From assembly GCA_964626685.1 (NCBI GenBank), contig CAZVJY010000001.1:62001-126000 (forward strand): a stretch of DNA of 64,000 nucleotides, read 5' to 3'. The notes under the pieces are model-generated. The model did no database searches and was not told the origin of the DNA. It saw nothing but the letters and a program-made list of their open reading frames with translations. Both the position numbers and the translations under genes were made by a program. Positions 26,211 through 33,650 of this stretch are shown piece by piece. Position 1 is the first letter of the stretch, and every line of letters begins with the position of its first letter. This stretch comes from RGEC01 sp964626685 (lineage in GTDB: Bacteria > Bacteroidota > Bacteroidia > NS11-12g > UBA955).

Positions 26211-27090
26211 CTATATCATTTTATTGCTTTGTCTTTCTGACACAGCTTTTTCACAAACAGATAGTACTGTAAAATCAGATGCGGTTATTATAGAAGAGAA
26301 TGATAACTTCATTCATGATGTTTTAATTCTGCGCAGAACCATTCACAACAGTTTTCGCATTATCAACGGTCACGGTACTCCAACACTCAATAAAAAAGAG
26401 CTTGAATTTTGCATACAACATCGTTTTGGCTTGATGAGTTCGGGCTATGAAGGTGCCTGGGGATTGGATCAAAGCAACATACGCATTGGTCTGGATTATG
26501 GACTAAATCGCAATATTACGATAGGTATGGGTCGCAGTGGTATGGGTAAAACGAGCAATGGCTACATCAAATGGGGTATTTTAAAACCCGATGGCACCGA
26601 TCAGTATAAAACAGTGGTTACCTGGCTCAGCGATATGGCGTATGTGTTTGAAAAAAACGCTACCGGCCTCAATCCATATTACAATTCCCACCGCATAAAC
26701 TATACCCATCAATTATTGGTAAGCCGTAATTTTTATTTGGGAAGGCATATGTTCATGCTTCAGCTGGCTCCTACCCTGGTGCATCGCAACCTGGTCGAAA
26801 CTGCAGCAGATGCCAACGATGTGCCCTTGTTGGTGGGAAATGTGCGTTACCGTATTAACGACAGGATTCATCTTACAGGCGAATTTGTGCAGGTTTTCAA
26901 CAACCGTGTGGCCCAAAGCAGCAAACCTGCAGCAGGTGTGGGACTTGAGTTCTGGACGGCGGGACATGCATTTCAGCTCACCTGCAGCAACGCGAATGCC
27001 CTGAATGAATTTCGCTACATGACGGGTGATAACGGCCGTTTTGGCAAAGGCGATATTCGGCTGGGATTTAACATTGTGAGGCGCTGGTAA
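26194..27090 (+). CDS. DUF5777-like outer-membrane beta-barrel protein
   Basis: 298 aa from a GTG at 26194 (signal peptide INYIILLLCLSDTAFSQ); a TTG at 26185 would add three residues. The IINGHGTPTLNKKELEFCIQ and HRFGLMS stretch, followed by repeated aromatic beta-strands (IRIGLDYGLNRNITIGMGRS, RYRINDRIHLTGEFVQVF), fits the DUF5777 barrel family. It overlaps the upstream cytochrome lipoprotein gene and ends the operon, so a barrel working with surface or periplasmic haem lipoproteins is the natural inference; no function is established. Confidence 0.78.
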   Translation: MRRIINYIILLLCLSDTAFSQTDSTVKSDAVIIEENDNFIHDVLILRRTIHNSFRIINGHGTPTLNKKELEFCIQHRFGLMSSGYEGAWGLDQSNIRIGLDYGLNRNITIGMGRSGMGKTSNGYIKWGILKPDGTDQYKTVVTWLSDMAYVFEKNATGLNPYYNSHRINYTHQLLVSRNFYLGRHMFMLQLAPTLVHRNLVETAADANDVPLLVGNVRYRINDRIHLTGEFVQVFNNRVAQSSKPAAGVGLEFWTAGHAFQLTCSNANALNEFRYMTGDNGRFGKGDIRLGFNIVRRW

Positions 27091-27121
27091 TTATGTGCCG
27101 CACGTCGCTGGGCGCACTCAC

Positions 27122-27136
27122 AATCCCGGAGGGATT
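27122..27136. repeat. Palindrome with 3-nt loop
   Basis: AATCCC-GGA-GGGATT is a perfect 6-bp stem with a 3-nt loop, between two convergent genes. It has the same architecture as the elements near 22443-22528 and 43059-43073. Confidence 0.5.
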
Positions 27137-27141
27137 TCATG

Positions 27142-27879
27142 TCACTTTTCGCCCAGCCACCATAGCGGCTTATACTTGCGTCGACGGGTAGCAAAGGGCC
27201 TCACCTTTTCCTCAATAAAACGCACCGCCTCTTCGGGATCGTCGGTAATGCAGAGCATATCATCGTCTTCGGGTGATATGGTTTTCATCTTGTGCATCAG
27301 GGCAATCTGATCAAGGTTGTTTTGCCAGTATTCCTTACCCATAAGCACCACCGGAAACCAGGGCATCTTTTTGGTTTGAATGAGCGTGAGCGCCTCATAC
27401 ATTTCATCAATGGTACCAAAACCGCCGGGCATGATGACAAAGCCAAAAGAATACTTAAACAACATCACCTTGCGCACAAAGAAGTAGCGTATTTCCACCC
27501 AGCGGTCCAGATAAGGGTTGGGTTTTTGCTCGAAAGGGAGTTTAATGTTTACTCCAATACTATAGGCTCCGGATTCTTTCGCTCCGCGATTGGCCGCTTC
27601 CATAATACCCGGACCTCCGCCGGTCATGATTCCAAAACCCATTTCGCCGATTCGGGCGGATGTTTTTTGGGCCAGTTTGTAATATTCATGGTCTTCTCCG
27701 AAGCGAGCAGAGCCAAAAACCGTGATGCATGGACCTATGAAGTGCAGGCGACGGTAGGCCTTTAGAAATTCCATAAACACGCGGAACAAAAAACCTAGTT
27801 CATAGAAGCGACCGTGAGGACCTTCCAGGTAAGCCACGTCGAGGCCGCCATTGCGGGGATTTTGAGAAGATGCGTTCAT
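27142..27879 (-). CDS. LOG-family phosphoribohydrolase
   Basis: 245-aa protein of the TIGR00730/LOG family, which cleaves nucleoside 5'-monophosphates (cytokinin-type or AMP-like) to base and ribose 5-phosphate. Signatures are ITVFGSARFGEDHEYY, the phosphate-binding GIMTGGGPGIMEAANRGA and the catalytic PGGFGTIDEMYEALTLIQT. It has a 35-residue N-terminal extension ahead of the core. Its promoter lies inside the terminator hairpin of ndk. Confidence 0.9.
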   Translation of the reverse strand: MNASSQNPRNGGLDVAYLEGPHGRFYELGFLFRVFMEFLKAYRRLHFIGPCITVFGSARFGEDHEYYKLAQKTSARIGEMGFGIMTGGGPGIMEAANRGAKESGAYSIGVNIKLPFEQKPNPYLDRWVEIRYFFVRKVMLFKYSFGFVIMPGGFGTIDEMYEALTLIQTKKMPWFPVVLMGKEYWQNNLDQIALMHKMKTISPEDDDMLCITDDPEEAVRFIEEKVRPFATRRRKYKPLWWLGEK

Positions 27880-27881
27880 AA

Positions 27882-27911
27882 AAAATGCCCACCAAAGTTA
27901 GCAGGCATTTT
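27882..27911 (-). terminator. ndk terminator hairpin containing the LOG-gene promoter
   Basis: On the minus strand AAAATGCC and GGCATTTT form an 8-bp stem around a 14-nt loop, followed by T's, 20 nt past the ndk stop. The loop contains the exact -7 box TAACTTTG. Confidence 0.7.
27893..27900 (-). promoter_or_regulatory. -7 box TAACTTTG in terminator loop, 13 nt before LOG gene
   Basis: Exact TAnnTTTG on the minus strand, fully within the loop of the ndk terminator. Confidence 0.6.
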
Positions 27912-27931
27912 GAATGATTGTTAGGGATTTT

Positions 27932-28351
27932 TTAAAATCGCTCGAACTGCGAGAAAAAGAAGTTGCCTTCGATTTCGGCATTTTCATCGCTGTCGCTGCC
28001 ATGGATGGCATTGGCATCGATGCTTTTGGCATAGAGGTTACGGATAGTACCCGGCTCGGCCTTTTGAGGGTCGGTGGCACCGATGAGTTTACGGAAATCC
28101 TCTACGGCGTTGTCTTTTTCAAGGATTGCGGCGTAGATAGGTCCGCTGGTCATGAAGCTTACCAGCTCACCGAAAAAAGAGCGCTCTCGGTGAATGCCAT
28201 AGAAATTGCCTGCCATTTCGGTGCTCAGGCGTGTGTACTTCAGGGCTACGATTTTGAATCCGGCCTGTGTGATGTGATCGATAATTTTACCCGCATGTCC
28301 GTTGGCAACGGCATCGGGCTTAATCATGGTAAAAGTGCGGTTGGTTGCCAT
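27932..28351 (-). CDS. ndk: Nucleoside diphosphate kinase
   Basis: Transfers phosphate between nucleoside tri- and diphosphates through a phosphohistidine. The 139 aa show FTMIKPDAVANGHAGKII at the N-terminus, the LSTEMAGNFYGIHRERSFF stretch, GTIRNLYAK and the active-site His in NAIHGSDS. Length is standard. No exact -7 box is visible in the 59 nt separating it from the upstream lipoprotein gene. Confidence 0.96.
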   Translation of the reverse strand: MATNRTFTMIKPDAVANGHAGKIIDHITQAGFKIVALKYTRLSTEMAGNFYGIHRERSFFGELVSFMTSGPIYAAILEKDNAVEDFRKLIGATDPQKAEPGTIRNLYAKSIDANAIHGSDSDENAEIEGNFFFSQFERF

Positions 28352-28410
28352 AGTTAGTCACGGCCTAATAAGCAAAAAGCGTGCCTAAGTAAAATACTGA
28401 CAACAATTCC

Positions 28411-29019
28411 TCAGCGGGCTCTACTTTTCTTTGTTTTACGTTGACCTGTGATGCTCAAAACCAAAGCAGTGATCAGCAAAACCAAAGCTAAGAACCAAAA
28501 AAGCACCAGCAGTCCAACACCCGTGAAATCTGATTCAGAAGTAAACAAAATAAGACTTAACACTCCCAGCAACAAAAGCAGCAAGGCAAAATTCGCAAGG
28601 ATGCGGGCCCAATTTTTGGATTTATCACCTCCATCTTTGGACACATCCTGCACAGCCTTTTTCAATTTTGCGATATTCGTTCCGGGATTAATATTTGCAT
28701 TGGCTTTCAAAACAACTTTAAACCCTTCTCTCATAAATCTGCTCTTGTCCAGACACTGTAAACACCTGCCTGCAGGCTCGGAACCAGCAAACTCTTTCGC
28801 AGCAGCACAAGTTTCAACACTTTGGAAGTACTGGTTTTGTTTTTTGTCTTTCGTGGCTAAAGAACTTATTTCAACTCTGTTATCTATAGATACTATTTGT
28901 TTACCGGAATTTATTCCACCGCCAAAACGATCGTAATGACAGGTTTTCTTTGTTCCGCAGGAGGCCAGAACCAAGCACAATAAAGACAAAGCAAAAAACA
29001 GCCTGCGTATTTTAATCAT
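28411..29019 (-). CDS. YDRFGGG lipoprotein with C-terminal membrane helices (paralogue A)
   Basis: 202 aa from the ATG at 29017-29019, giving the lipoprotein signal LCLVLASC (Cys21). Right after the lipid Cys comes KKTCHYDRFGGGINSGK (about 24-40), then a Cys-rich stretch (CAAAKEF...CLQCLDKSRF), and two long C-terminal helices (LANFALLLLLLGVLSLILF, VGLLVLFWFLALVLLITALVL) with a basic tail. A protein both lipidated and membrane-spanning is unusual. The preceding locus encodes a close relative. I do not know the family. A one-mismatch -7 box (TATCATTG) lies 11 nt upstream of the start. Confidence 0.7.
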   Translation of the reverse strand: MIKIRRLFFALSLLCLVLASCGTKKTCHYDRFGGGINSGKQIVSIDNRVEISSLATKDKKQNQYFQSVETCAAAKEFAGSEPAGRCLQCLDKSRFMREGFKVVLKANANINPGTNIAKLKKAVQDVSKDGGDKSKNWARILANFALLLLLLGVLSLILFTSESDFTGVGLLVLFWFLALVLLITALVLSITGQRKTKKSRAR

Positions 29020-29057
29020 TTTTGTGTTTGCAATGATAAATCCATTGGAGCAAAGCA

Positions 29058-29471
29058 TCAAAACGGGCTATACATACCACCGCTGCTGCTTCCCAATAAA
29101 ACAATTACCAAAATTATTAAAAACAACAAAAACAAACCGCCCAACACATGCCAGAATGTAATTTTTTTGGAAGATTTATTCTTTTTTAGTTTATTCAACC
29201 AACCGGTCAATGCCATGATAACTGATATACCAAACAATATATAACCGAGCCCCATTAAAACTGATCCGACATTGAATATTACATAAGACCCAAGCACTTG
29301 AAAAAACCATCCCAGCAGCAACATTGAGGCTGCCACCCCAAAAACCTTTTCGGCCTGTTTTAGTATTTCAGGCTTCTCATTTACATGCGGCTTATGGGTT
29401 GTTTTATTTATTTCAGCGTACACAATTTTATTTTTATTTAAGTCAACCATTAACCCAGGCACTTCCTCCAT
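29058..29471 (-). CDS. Membrane-helix half of a split YDRFGGG-type gene (paralogue B, 3' part)
   Basis: 137 aa with three hydrophobic helices (VFGVAASMLLLGWFF..., VGSVLMGLGYILFGISVIMAL, FWHVLGGLFLLFLIILVIVLL) after a polar start. It matches the layout of the C-terminal half of paralogue A (28411-29019). It overlaps the upstream ORF by 29 bp in another frame, and its frame stays open back past an A7 run at 29483-29489; removing one A there joins the two into a 219-aa protein. It may be a separate gene starting at the ATG at 29471, or half of a frameshifted one. Confidence 0.6.
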   Translation of the reverse strand: MEEVPGLMVDLNKNKIVYAEINKTTHKPHVNEKPEILKQAEKVFGVAASMLLLGWFFQVLGSYVIFNVGSVLMGLGYILFGISVIMALTGWLNKLKKNKSSKKITFWHVLGGLFLLFLIILVIVLLGSSSGGMYSPF

Positions 29472-29718
29472 TATGGTTTTTATTTTTTTGCTGATGCTTA
29501 TCAGACGCCTGATGCTGACTGGCCATAATCTCTGTTTCTTTTTGCGTAGGTTTTTCAGAAGCCAAAACAGGCATTCTTTCTGCTATTTTTTTACTAAATT
29601 TTTGTACAGGTTTATTGCTGCTTATTCCACCGCCAAAGCGATCGTAATTAATGGTTTTCTTTACGGTACAGGCACCTAAAAGAAAAGCGATGAGGAAGAA
29701 GAGGTTACGGGTTTTCAT
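29443..29718 (-). CDS. YDRFGGG lipoprotein (paralogue B, 5' part)
   Basis: 91 aa with a lipoprotein signal (LIAFLLGAC, Cys17) and then KKTINYDRFGGGISSNK, nearly the same as paralogue A in protein and DNA. The remainder is polar, Lys/Gln rich. Its start lies within the last 14 bp of the sterol-desaturase-family gene, so it is probably cotranscribed with it. Taken alone it lacks the membrane helices of paralogue A, which are encoded in the next frame downstream. Confidence 0.65.
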   Translation of the reverse strand: MKTRNLFFLIAFLLGACTVKKTINYDRFGGGISSNKPVQKFSKKIAERMPVLASEKPTQKETEIMASQHQASDKHQQKNKNHNGGSAWVNG

Positions 29719-30931
29719 GTTTTATATATTTTTTGGAAGGTAAATTCTCAAAGGTATTTTCTACAAAAAGCTGATACAACAGCGACAACACCAAATATGT
29801 TATCAGCAAATAAATAACAGTGTTTTCAGTGAAACCGGCCCATGGCAAAAAGACTATAAAAATTAACAGACGAAATATTTCCCAACGGCTAAAATGAACG
29901 TATTTATTGTCTTTATAAATGAGTGCTGTCTGGGTAATGGAAATAATGCAAAGCGACATACAATACCACAATGTTGTGGGCAATAAAATATCTTTATAAA
30001 ACAAAATAGCAATAAATCCCGGAACACAGCACAGCAACTGCCACAATGCATAAAAGCGCTCTGCATTACATGATTTTTGGGCGTGCCATGTGGACTGTGG
30101 CGAGAAATCGTCCTCTGTCCGCGGCTTCCATTCCGGTGGCATGATTAACAATTTAATTTTATTCAATACTCCGGAAGTGTTTTTTATTCCCTTCCATAAA
30201 TACCGATAGTGATAGGTTATCGCATTAACAGGATTATTATCGGAATAATTTGCTTTCACACCATATTTCACCTCTTCGGTTTCTTCCTGAAAAGTACCGA
30301 ATATTTTATCCCAGATAATCAATACCGAACCGTAATTTTTATCAATATAAATATCGTTTTTACCGTGATGCACCCGGTGATGGGATGGGGTTACCAATAC
30401 ATTTTCCAGCCATCCCAATTTGGGCACATAGGTGGTATGTACCAAAAAATCCCACAGCCCCGACACCTTCAGCGAAATGAGCAACAACATGGGATCAAAA
30501 CCTACAACTGGCAGTAGCATCCAGAATGCGATGCGGTTAATTCCCTGAAACAGCGAGGTTCGGAAGCCATTGGAAAAATTGAATAGTTCAGAGGAATGGT
30601 GTGTAATGTGACCGGCCCACAGAATATTGATGCGGTGCGAAAACCGATGATACCAGTATGACAGAAAATCGATGGCAAAAAAGGCATACACCCACTGCTG
30701 CCAGTTCATTGGCAGTACAAACAACCGAAAATGGGTATAGGAAAATTGCAGGCAGACAAACAGCGCTCCGAAATAAAACAATGAGCCGAACTGATCGAAA
30801 GCGCCGATAGCCATATTGATAATCGTATTGCCTGTTTGGTAGCGATTGTCCTTCCTTTTAAGACTAATCCACCATTCCACCGCCACCATGAGCAGGAAAA
30901 CCGGAATAAGCAAGGCAGTGTAATTGAGCAT
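29705..30931 (-). CDS. Sterol desaturase / fatty acid hydroxylase family membrane enzyme
   Basis: 408-aa integral membrane di-iron oxygenase. The histidine boxes are HRFSHR, HITHHS and HHRVHHG (the family's HX3H, HX2HH and HX2HH), set among many hydrophobic helices. The C-terminal third is an extra membrane region with about four helices, longer than minimal family members. Substrate (lipid, carotenoid or sterol-like) cannot be told. It overlaps the start of the YDRFGGG lipoprotein gene by 14 bp. Confidence 0.85.
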   Translation of the reverse strand: MLNYTALLIPVFLLMVAVEWWISLKRKDNRYQTGNTIINMAIGAFDQFGSLFYFGALFVCLQFSYTHFRLFVLPMNWQQWVYAFFAIDFLSYWYHRFSHRINILWAGHITHHSSELFNFSNGFRTSLFQGINRIAFWMLLPVVGFDPMLLLISLKVSGLWDFLVHTTYVPKLGWLENVLVTPSHHRVHHGKNDIYIDKNYGSVLIIWDKIFGTFQEETEEVKYGVKANYSDNNPVNAITYHYRYLWKGIKNTSGVLNKIKLLIMPPEWKPRTEDDFSPQSTWHAQKSCNAERFYALWQLLCCVPGFIAILFYKDILLPTTLWYCMSLCIISITQTALIYKDNKYVHFSRWEIFRLLIFIVFLPWAGFTENTVIYLLITYLVLSLLYQLFVENTFENLPSKKYIKHENP

Positions 30932-31090
30932 AATCAGGTTACCGTTTCACACAAAATAAATGTGTGCTCGGACCGGCCCGTTACGATTTTCGTCATGTAA
31001 AAAAGATCTCACAGACGATTAATGCCAACAAAAGATCAAACCCAATCATCCCATGGTCTATTTTGCAATTTGTCCATATTACGCATGATG

Positions 31091-31134
31091 TTTTTGCGAT
31101 TTTCCGTAAAGCTCTTTTTGCGATTTTGCAAAAT
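31091..31134. repeat. 13-bp direct repeat plus 12-bp palindrome in divergent intergenic region
   Basis: TTTTTGCGATTTT occurs at 31091-31103 and again at 31115-31127, 24 bp apart, and the second copy runs into the palindrome ATTTTGCAAAAT (31123-31134). It lies in the 246-bp space between the sterol-desaturase-family gene and the GreA/B-like gene, so could bind a regulator; no gene lies in the space. Confidence 0.5.
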
Positions 31135-31160
31135 TCACAATAATCAGCACACTCCCTTGC

Positions 31161-31168
31161 TATCTTTG
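31161..31168 (+). promoter_or_regulatory. -7 box TATCTTTG, 9 nt before GreA/B-like gene
   Basis: Exact TAnnTTTG just upstream of the ATG at 31178. Confidence 0.65.
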
Positions 31169-31177
31169 TAATCCTGC

Positions 31178-31630
31178 ATGCATCCAACCAAACCGCAAAT
31201 TCACCAACACTGCCTTCATGAACTGAAAAGCCGCCTGCAAACCGCCACGGAGGCTATGGCTTCCCTGCGCGAATCGGTAGCCTCCGACACCAAAAGCAGC
31301 ATGGGAGACAAATACGAAACGGCACGGGAAATGGCCCAGCAGGAACAAAGTAAAATCGGAATGCAAATGACCATGTTGCAGCAGTGGCAGGGCATTTTTG
31401 CACGAATTCAACCTGCCCAAACTCATTGTATTGCCGGCATTGGAGCGCTGGTAGTAACCAACCGCGGTATATTTTACCTAGCTGCTCCCATGGGGAAAAT
31501 GGTTGTAGAAGGAAAAGAAATTATGGTTATTTCCCCTCAGTCGCCTGCAGGCAAGGTCATGCTGGGAAAGAAAAGTGGCGAGTCGTTCGAATTGAACGGC
31601 ACCCTTTTCACCATTGAATTGGTGGCTTAA
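31178..31630 (+). CDS. GreA/GreB-like protein
   Basis: 150 aa. The N-terminal half is a long helical region (LKSRLQTATEAMASLRESVASD...EMAQQEQSKIGMQ) fitting a Gre-type coiled coil, and the C-terminal half carries the GreA/B fold end VISPQSPAGKVMLGKKSGESFEL. True Gre factors rescue stalled RNA polymerase using acidic residues at the coiled-coil tip; those are not clear here, so it may be a divergent secondary-channel binder. Its stop overlaps the convergent dehydrogenase stop by 4 bp. Confidence 0.7.
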   Translation: MHPTKPQIHQHCLHELKSRLQTATEAMASLRESVASDTKSSMGDKYETAREMAQQEQSKIGMQMTMLQQWQGIFARIQPAQTHCIAGIGALVVTNRGIFYLAAPMGKMVVEGKEIMVISPQSPAGKVMLGKKSGESFELNGTLFTIELVA

Positions 31631-32823
31631 CCATTCACGTAGTCCTGTAAATAGGTATACGGAGCCGTGAGGCTGCCCGCTTCGGTAATCGTAGCGCCTG
31701 TAATCATGCGGCTTTGCGCAGCCAACAATTCCGGGAACACATACTGCAGCATGTGCTCGCCAAACTCTTCGCTTGCATCGCAGGGCAGTTCGTTGGGCAG
31801 GTTGCTCACTGCCATCACATCAATACTGTCTGCCGTCCAGGGCTCGCATGGCTTTTGCCCACTGCGACTCCAACCAATCACCGGATCCTGTATGGTGGTA
31901 GCCTTCCAGGTAATTGGCACACTGCCTTCTACATCGCAGCTAATATCGGCTATCACCTTGATCCTAAAATCAGACCTTGATGTATCTTCTTTGGTAAACA
32001 AAGGTGGCAAATCAGCAGTCCAGAAAATGCCGTTCATCAGTAAATCAGTGTACGGCAGAAAATCGCGAAAACTGCTTTCGTATTCTTTATGATTGGTATA
32101 AAAATACTGCGTATCCCAGGGTTTTCCTTCACTGTGGCGGTATATCTCAGGGCTGTTTAGATGCACAAATACGGGCTCATCATAACTGCGATGAATGAAC
32201 TGATAGGGCGTTACCTCACGGATGCGCAGGTTTCGCAGAAAATCCAGCGATCCGTTTGCCACGCGGCCTCCACCAGTCAGCACAATTTTGATATTCCCAA
32301 TATCCACGCGGCTTGCCTGCTGCAGCAGTTCGCGGTAATCTTCACACTGCCAGGCGGGTTTGAGATTAAATAGTCCTGTTTTTTTGCCCCAAACAAGCAA
32401 GCCATTGTAGGCCCCCACAATGCCAGCAAATCGCCCAAAACCCAAAACCCGTTGTCCGTTTTCCCATTTCAGGGTTTCATAATCTACCAGCCGTATCCCC
32501 TTGCGGATAATATCCTGCAGCATTTTCAGGTTGTAGGGCTGTTTTTTAATGGTATGCGAAAAGAAAAAATAGGTTTTCCCCGGAATCAAAAATTCCACGG
32601 GCACTTCCTTCACCCCCAGCATTACATCGCAATCCGAAATATCTTCCTGTACCGCAATGCCCGCACTTTCATACTCTTCATCCGAAAAGCAACGCTCCGG
32701 CGAGGACTGCGCCACCACGACAACCTGCGGGAAGCGGTTCATCAAAGCAGCACATTGCACAGGGGTGAGGGCTACCCGCACATCAGCAGGTAATTTACGT
32801 TCGCGGATCAGGGCTATTTTCAT
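31627..32823 (-). CDS. LYS1/alanine-dehydrogenase-like NAD-dependent dehydrogenase
   Basis: 398 aa from the ATG at 32821-32823 (MKIALIRERKLPADVRVALTP, the AlaDH/PNT-type N-terminus). It continues with FFSHTIKKQPYN, GRFAGIVGAYNGL and a nucleotide-binding IKIVLTGGGRVANGSLDFL, a layout shared with saccharopine dehydrogenase (lysine-forming) and the LOR/SDH proteins. The C-terminal DISCDVEGSVP and ITGATITEAGSL fit as well. The exact reaction is uncertain. GACATTTG, 6 nt upstream, is a one-mismatch -7 box. Confidence 0.75.
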   Translation of the reverse strand: MKIALIRERKLPADVRVALTPVQCAALMNRFPQVVVVAQSSPERCFSDEEYESAGIAVQEDISDCDVMLGVKEVPVEFLIPGKTYFFFSHTIKKQPYNLKMLQDIIRKGIRLVDYETLKWENGQRVLGFGRFAGIVGAYNGLLVWGKKTGLFNLKPAWQCEDYRELLQQASRVDIGNIKIVLTGGGRVANGSLDFLRNLRIREVTPYQFIHRSYDEPVFVHLNSPEIYRHSEGKPWDTQYFYTNHKEYESSFRDFLPYTDLLMNGIFWTADLPPLFTKEDTSRSDFRIKVIADISCDVEGSVPITWKATTIQDPVIGWSRSGQKPCEPWTADSIDVMAVSNLPNELPCDASEEFGEHMLQYVFPELLAAQSRMITGATITEAGSLTAPYTYLQDYVNG

Positions 32824-32843
32824 GCGCTGCAAATGTCGGGGAT

Positions 32844-32907
32844 TTTGTAGATTTGACAACCGGGATTTGCAGATTTGACAACATTCAAAGTTGCCAAATC
32901 TTGGCAA
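32844..32907. repeat. Two 17-bp direct repeats and an inverted repeat in a divergent promoter region
   Basis: TTTGTAGATTTGACAAC (32844-32860) and TTTGCAGATTTGACAAC (32866-32882) differ at one base and are 22 bp apart. They are followed by the perfect inverted repeat TTGCCAA-ATC-TTGGCAA (32891-32907). All lie between the divergent LYS1-like and SRAP genes, a natural place for an operator. Confidence 0.6.
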
Positions 32908-32926
32908 ACCCCAACGAACCCCAACC

Positions 32927-33646
32927 ATGTGTTTCTCCTACTCTGTCAATTTCAAAGCTGAGGCACTGCAAAGCCGCCTGAGCCTCACAGAGGCCGTGCA
33001 GGTGCCGGAACCCGGGTACTTCATTTCGGCGTTTACCTACCCTGTTATGCCAGTGATTGCTGCCAATACAGAGCTCCATGCAGAAAACATGCAATGGGGA
33101 TTGATTCCGGAATGGGTAAAAACCCCTGAAAAAGCCGCAGAGCTCCGCGAATACGGTTTGAATGCCAAGGGCGAAACCCTGCACCAGAAACCCATGTTTC
33201 ACCATGCCTTCGAAAGCCACCGTATTCTGGTACCCATGGCGGGTTTTTATGAATGGCGAGAGTTTAACAAAAAGAAATATCCGTATTACATTTTTCCGGC
33301 AAACGATGATTTCTTCCTGGTGGCTGGCATTGCCTCGCACTGGATCAATAAGGAAACCGGAGAAACAATGGGCACCTTTGCGGTCGTAACCTGCCCTTCC
33401 GGTCCGCTGCTTACTGAAATTCACAATACCAAAAAAAGACAGCCGCTGATTCTGGCCCCCGATGACTGGCAAAAATGGGTTTTTGGCGCCGATGATCAGG
33501 CAATGGAACTGGTAAAACCCTGCGATGACATCCTATTGGGGGCCCATACGATTAGCCCACTGGCCAGCCGCGTGCGCGAAAACCGCAATATTCCGGCAGT
33601 GCAGCAACGCTATCACTATCCGGAGTTTTCACCAACTTTGTTTTAA
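32927..33646 (+). CDS. SRAP-family protein (YedK/HMCES-like)
   Basis: 239 aa from the ATG at 32927, so Cys2 follows the initiator Met (MCFSYSV), as needed for the family's covalent crosslink to abasic sites in single-stranded DNA. Family motifs NMQWGLIPEWVK, NAKGETLHQKPMF, RILVPMAGFYEWREF, ATVVTCPSGPLL-like AVVTCPSGPLLTEIHNT and RQPLIL are present. An in-frame ATG at 32891 would bury the Cys and is rejected. It protects or senses damaged DNA. The next gene starts 4 nt later. Confidence 0.92.
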   Translation: MCFSYSVNFKAEALQSRLSLTEAVQVPEPGYFISAFTYPVMPVIAANTELHAENMQWGLIPEWVKTPEKAAELREYGLNAKGETLHQKPMFHHAFESHRILVPMAGFYEWREFNKKKYPYYIFPANDDFFLVAGIASHWINKETGETMGTFAVVTCPSGPLLTEIHNTKKRQPLILAPDDWQKWVFGADDQAMELVKPCDDILLGAHTISPLASRVRENRNIPAVQQRYHYPEFSPTLF

Positions 33647-33650
33647 AATC

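Noticed and set aside
32824..32928. N-terminal extension of the LYS1-like dehydrogenase
   Set aside because: Composed of the direct repeats and inverted repeat of the intergenic region; the family N-terminus MKIALIRERK starts at 32823.
33525..33650. Longer start for the hydrolase-like lipoprotein
   Set aside because: Overlaps the SRAP gene in another frame; the lipoprotein signal starts at 33651.
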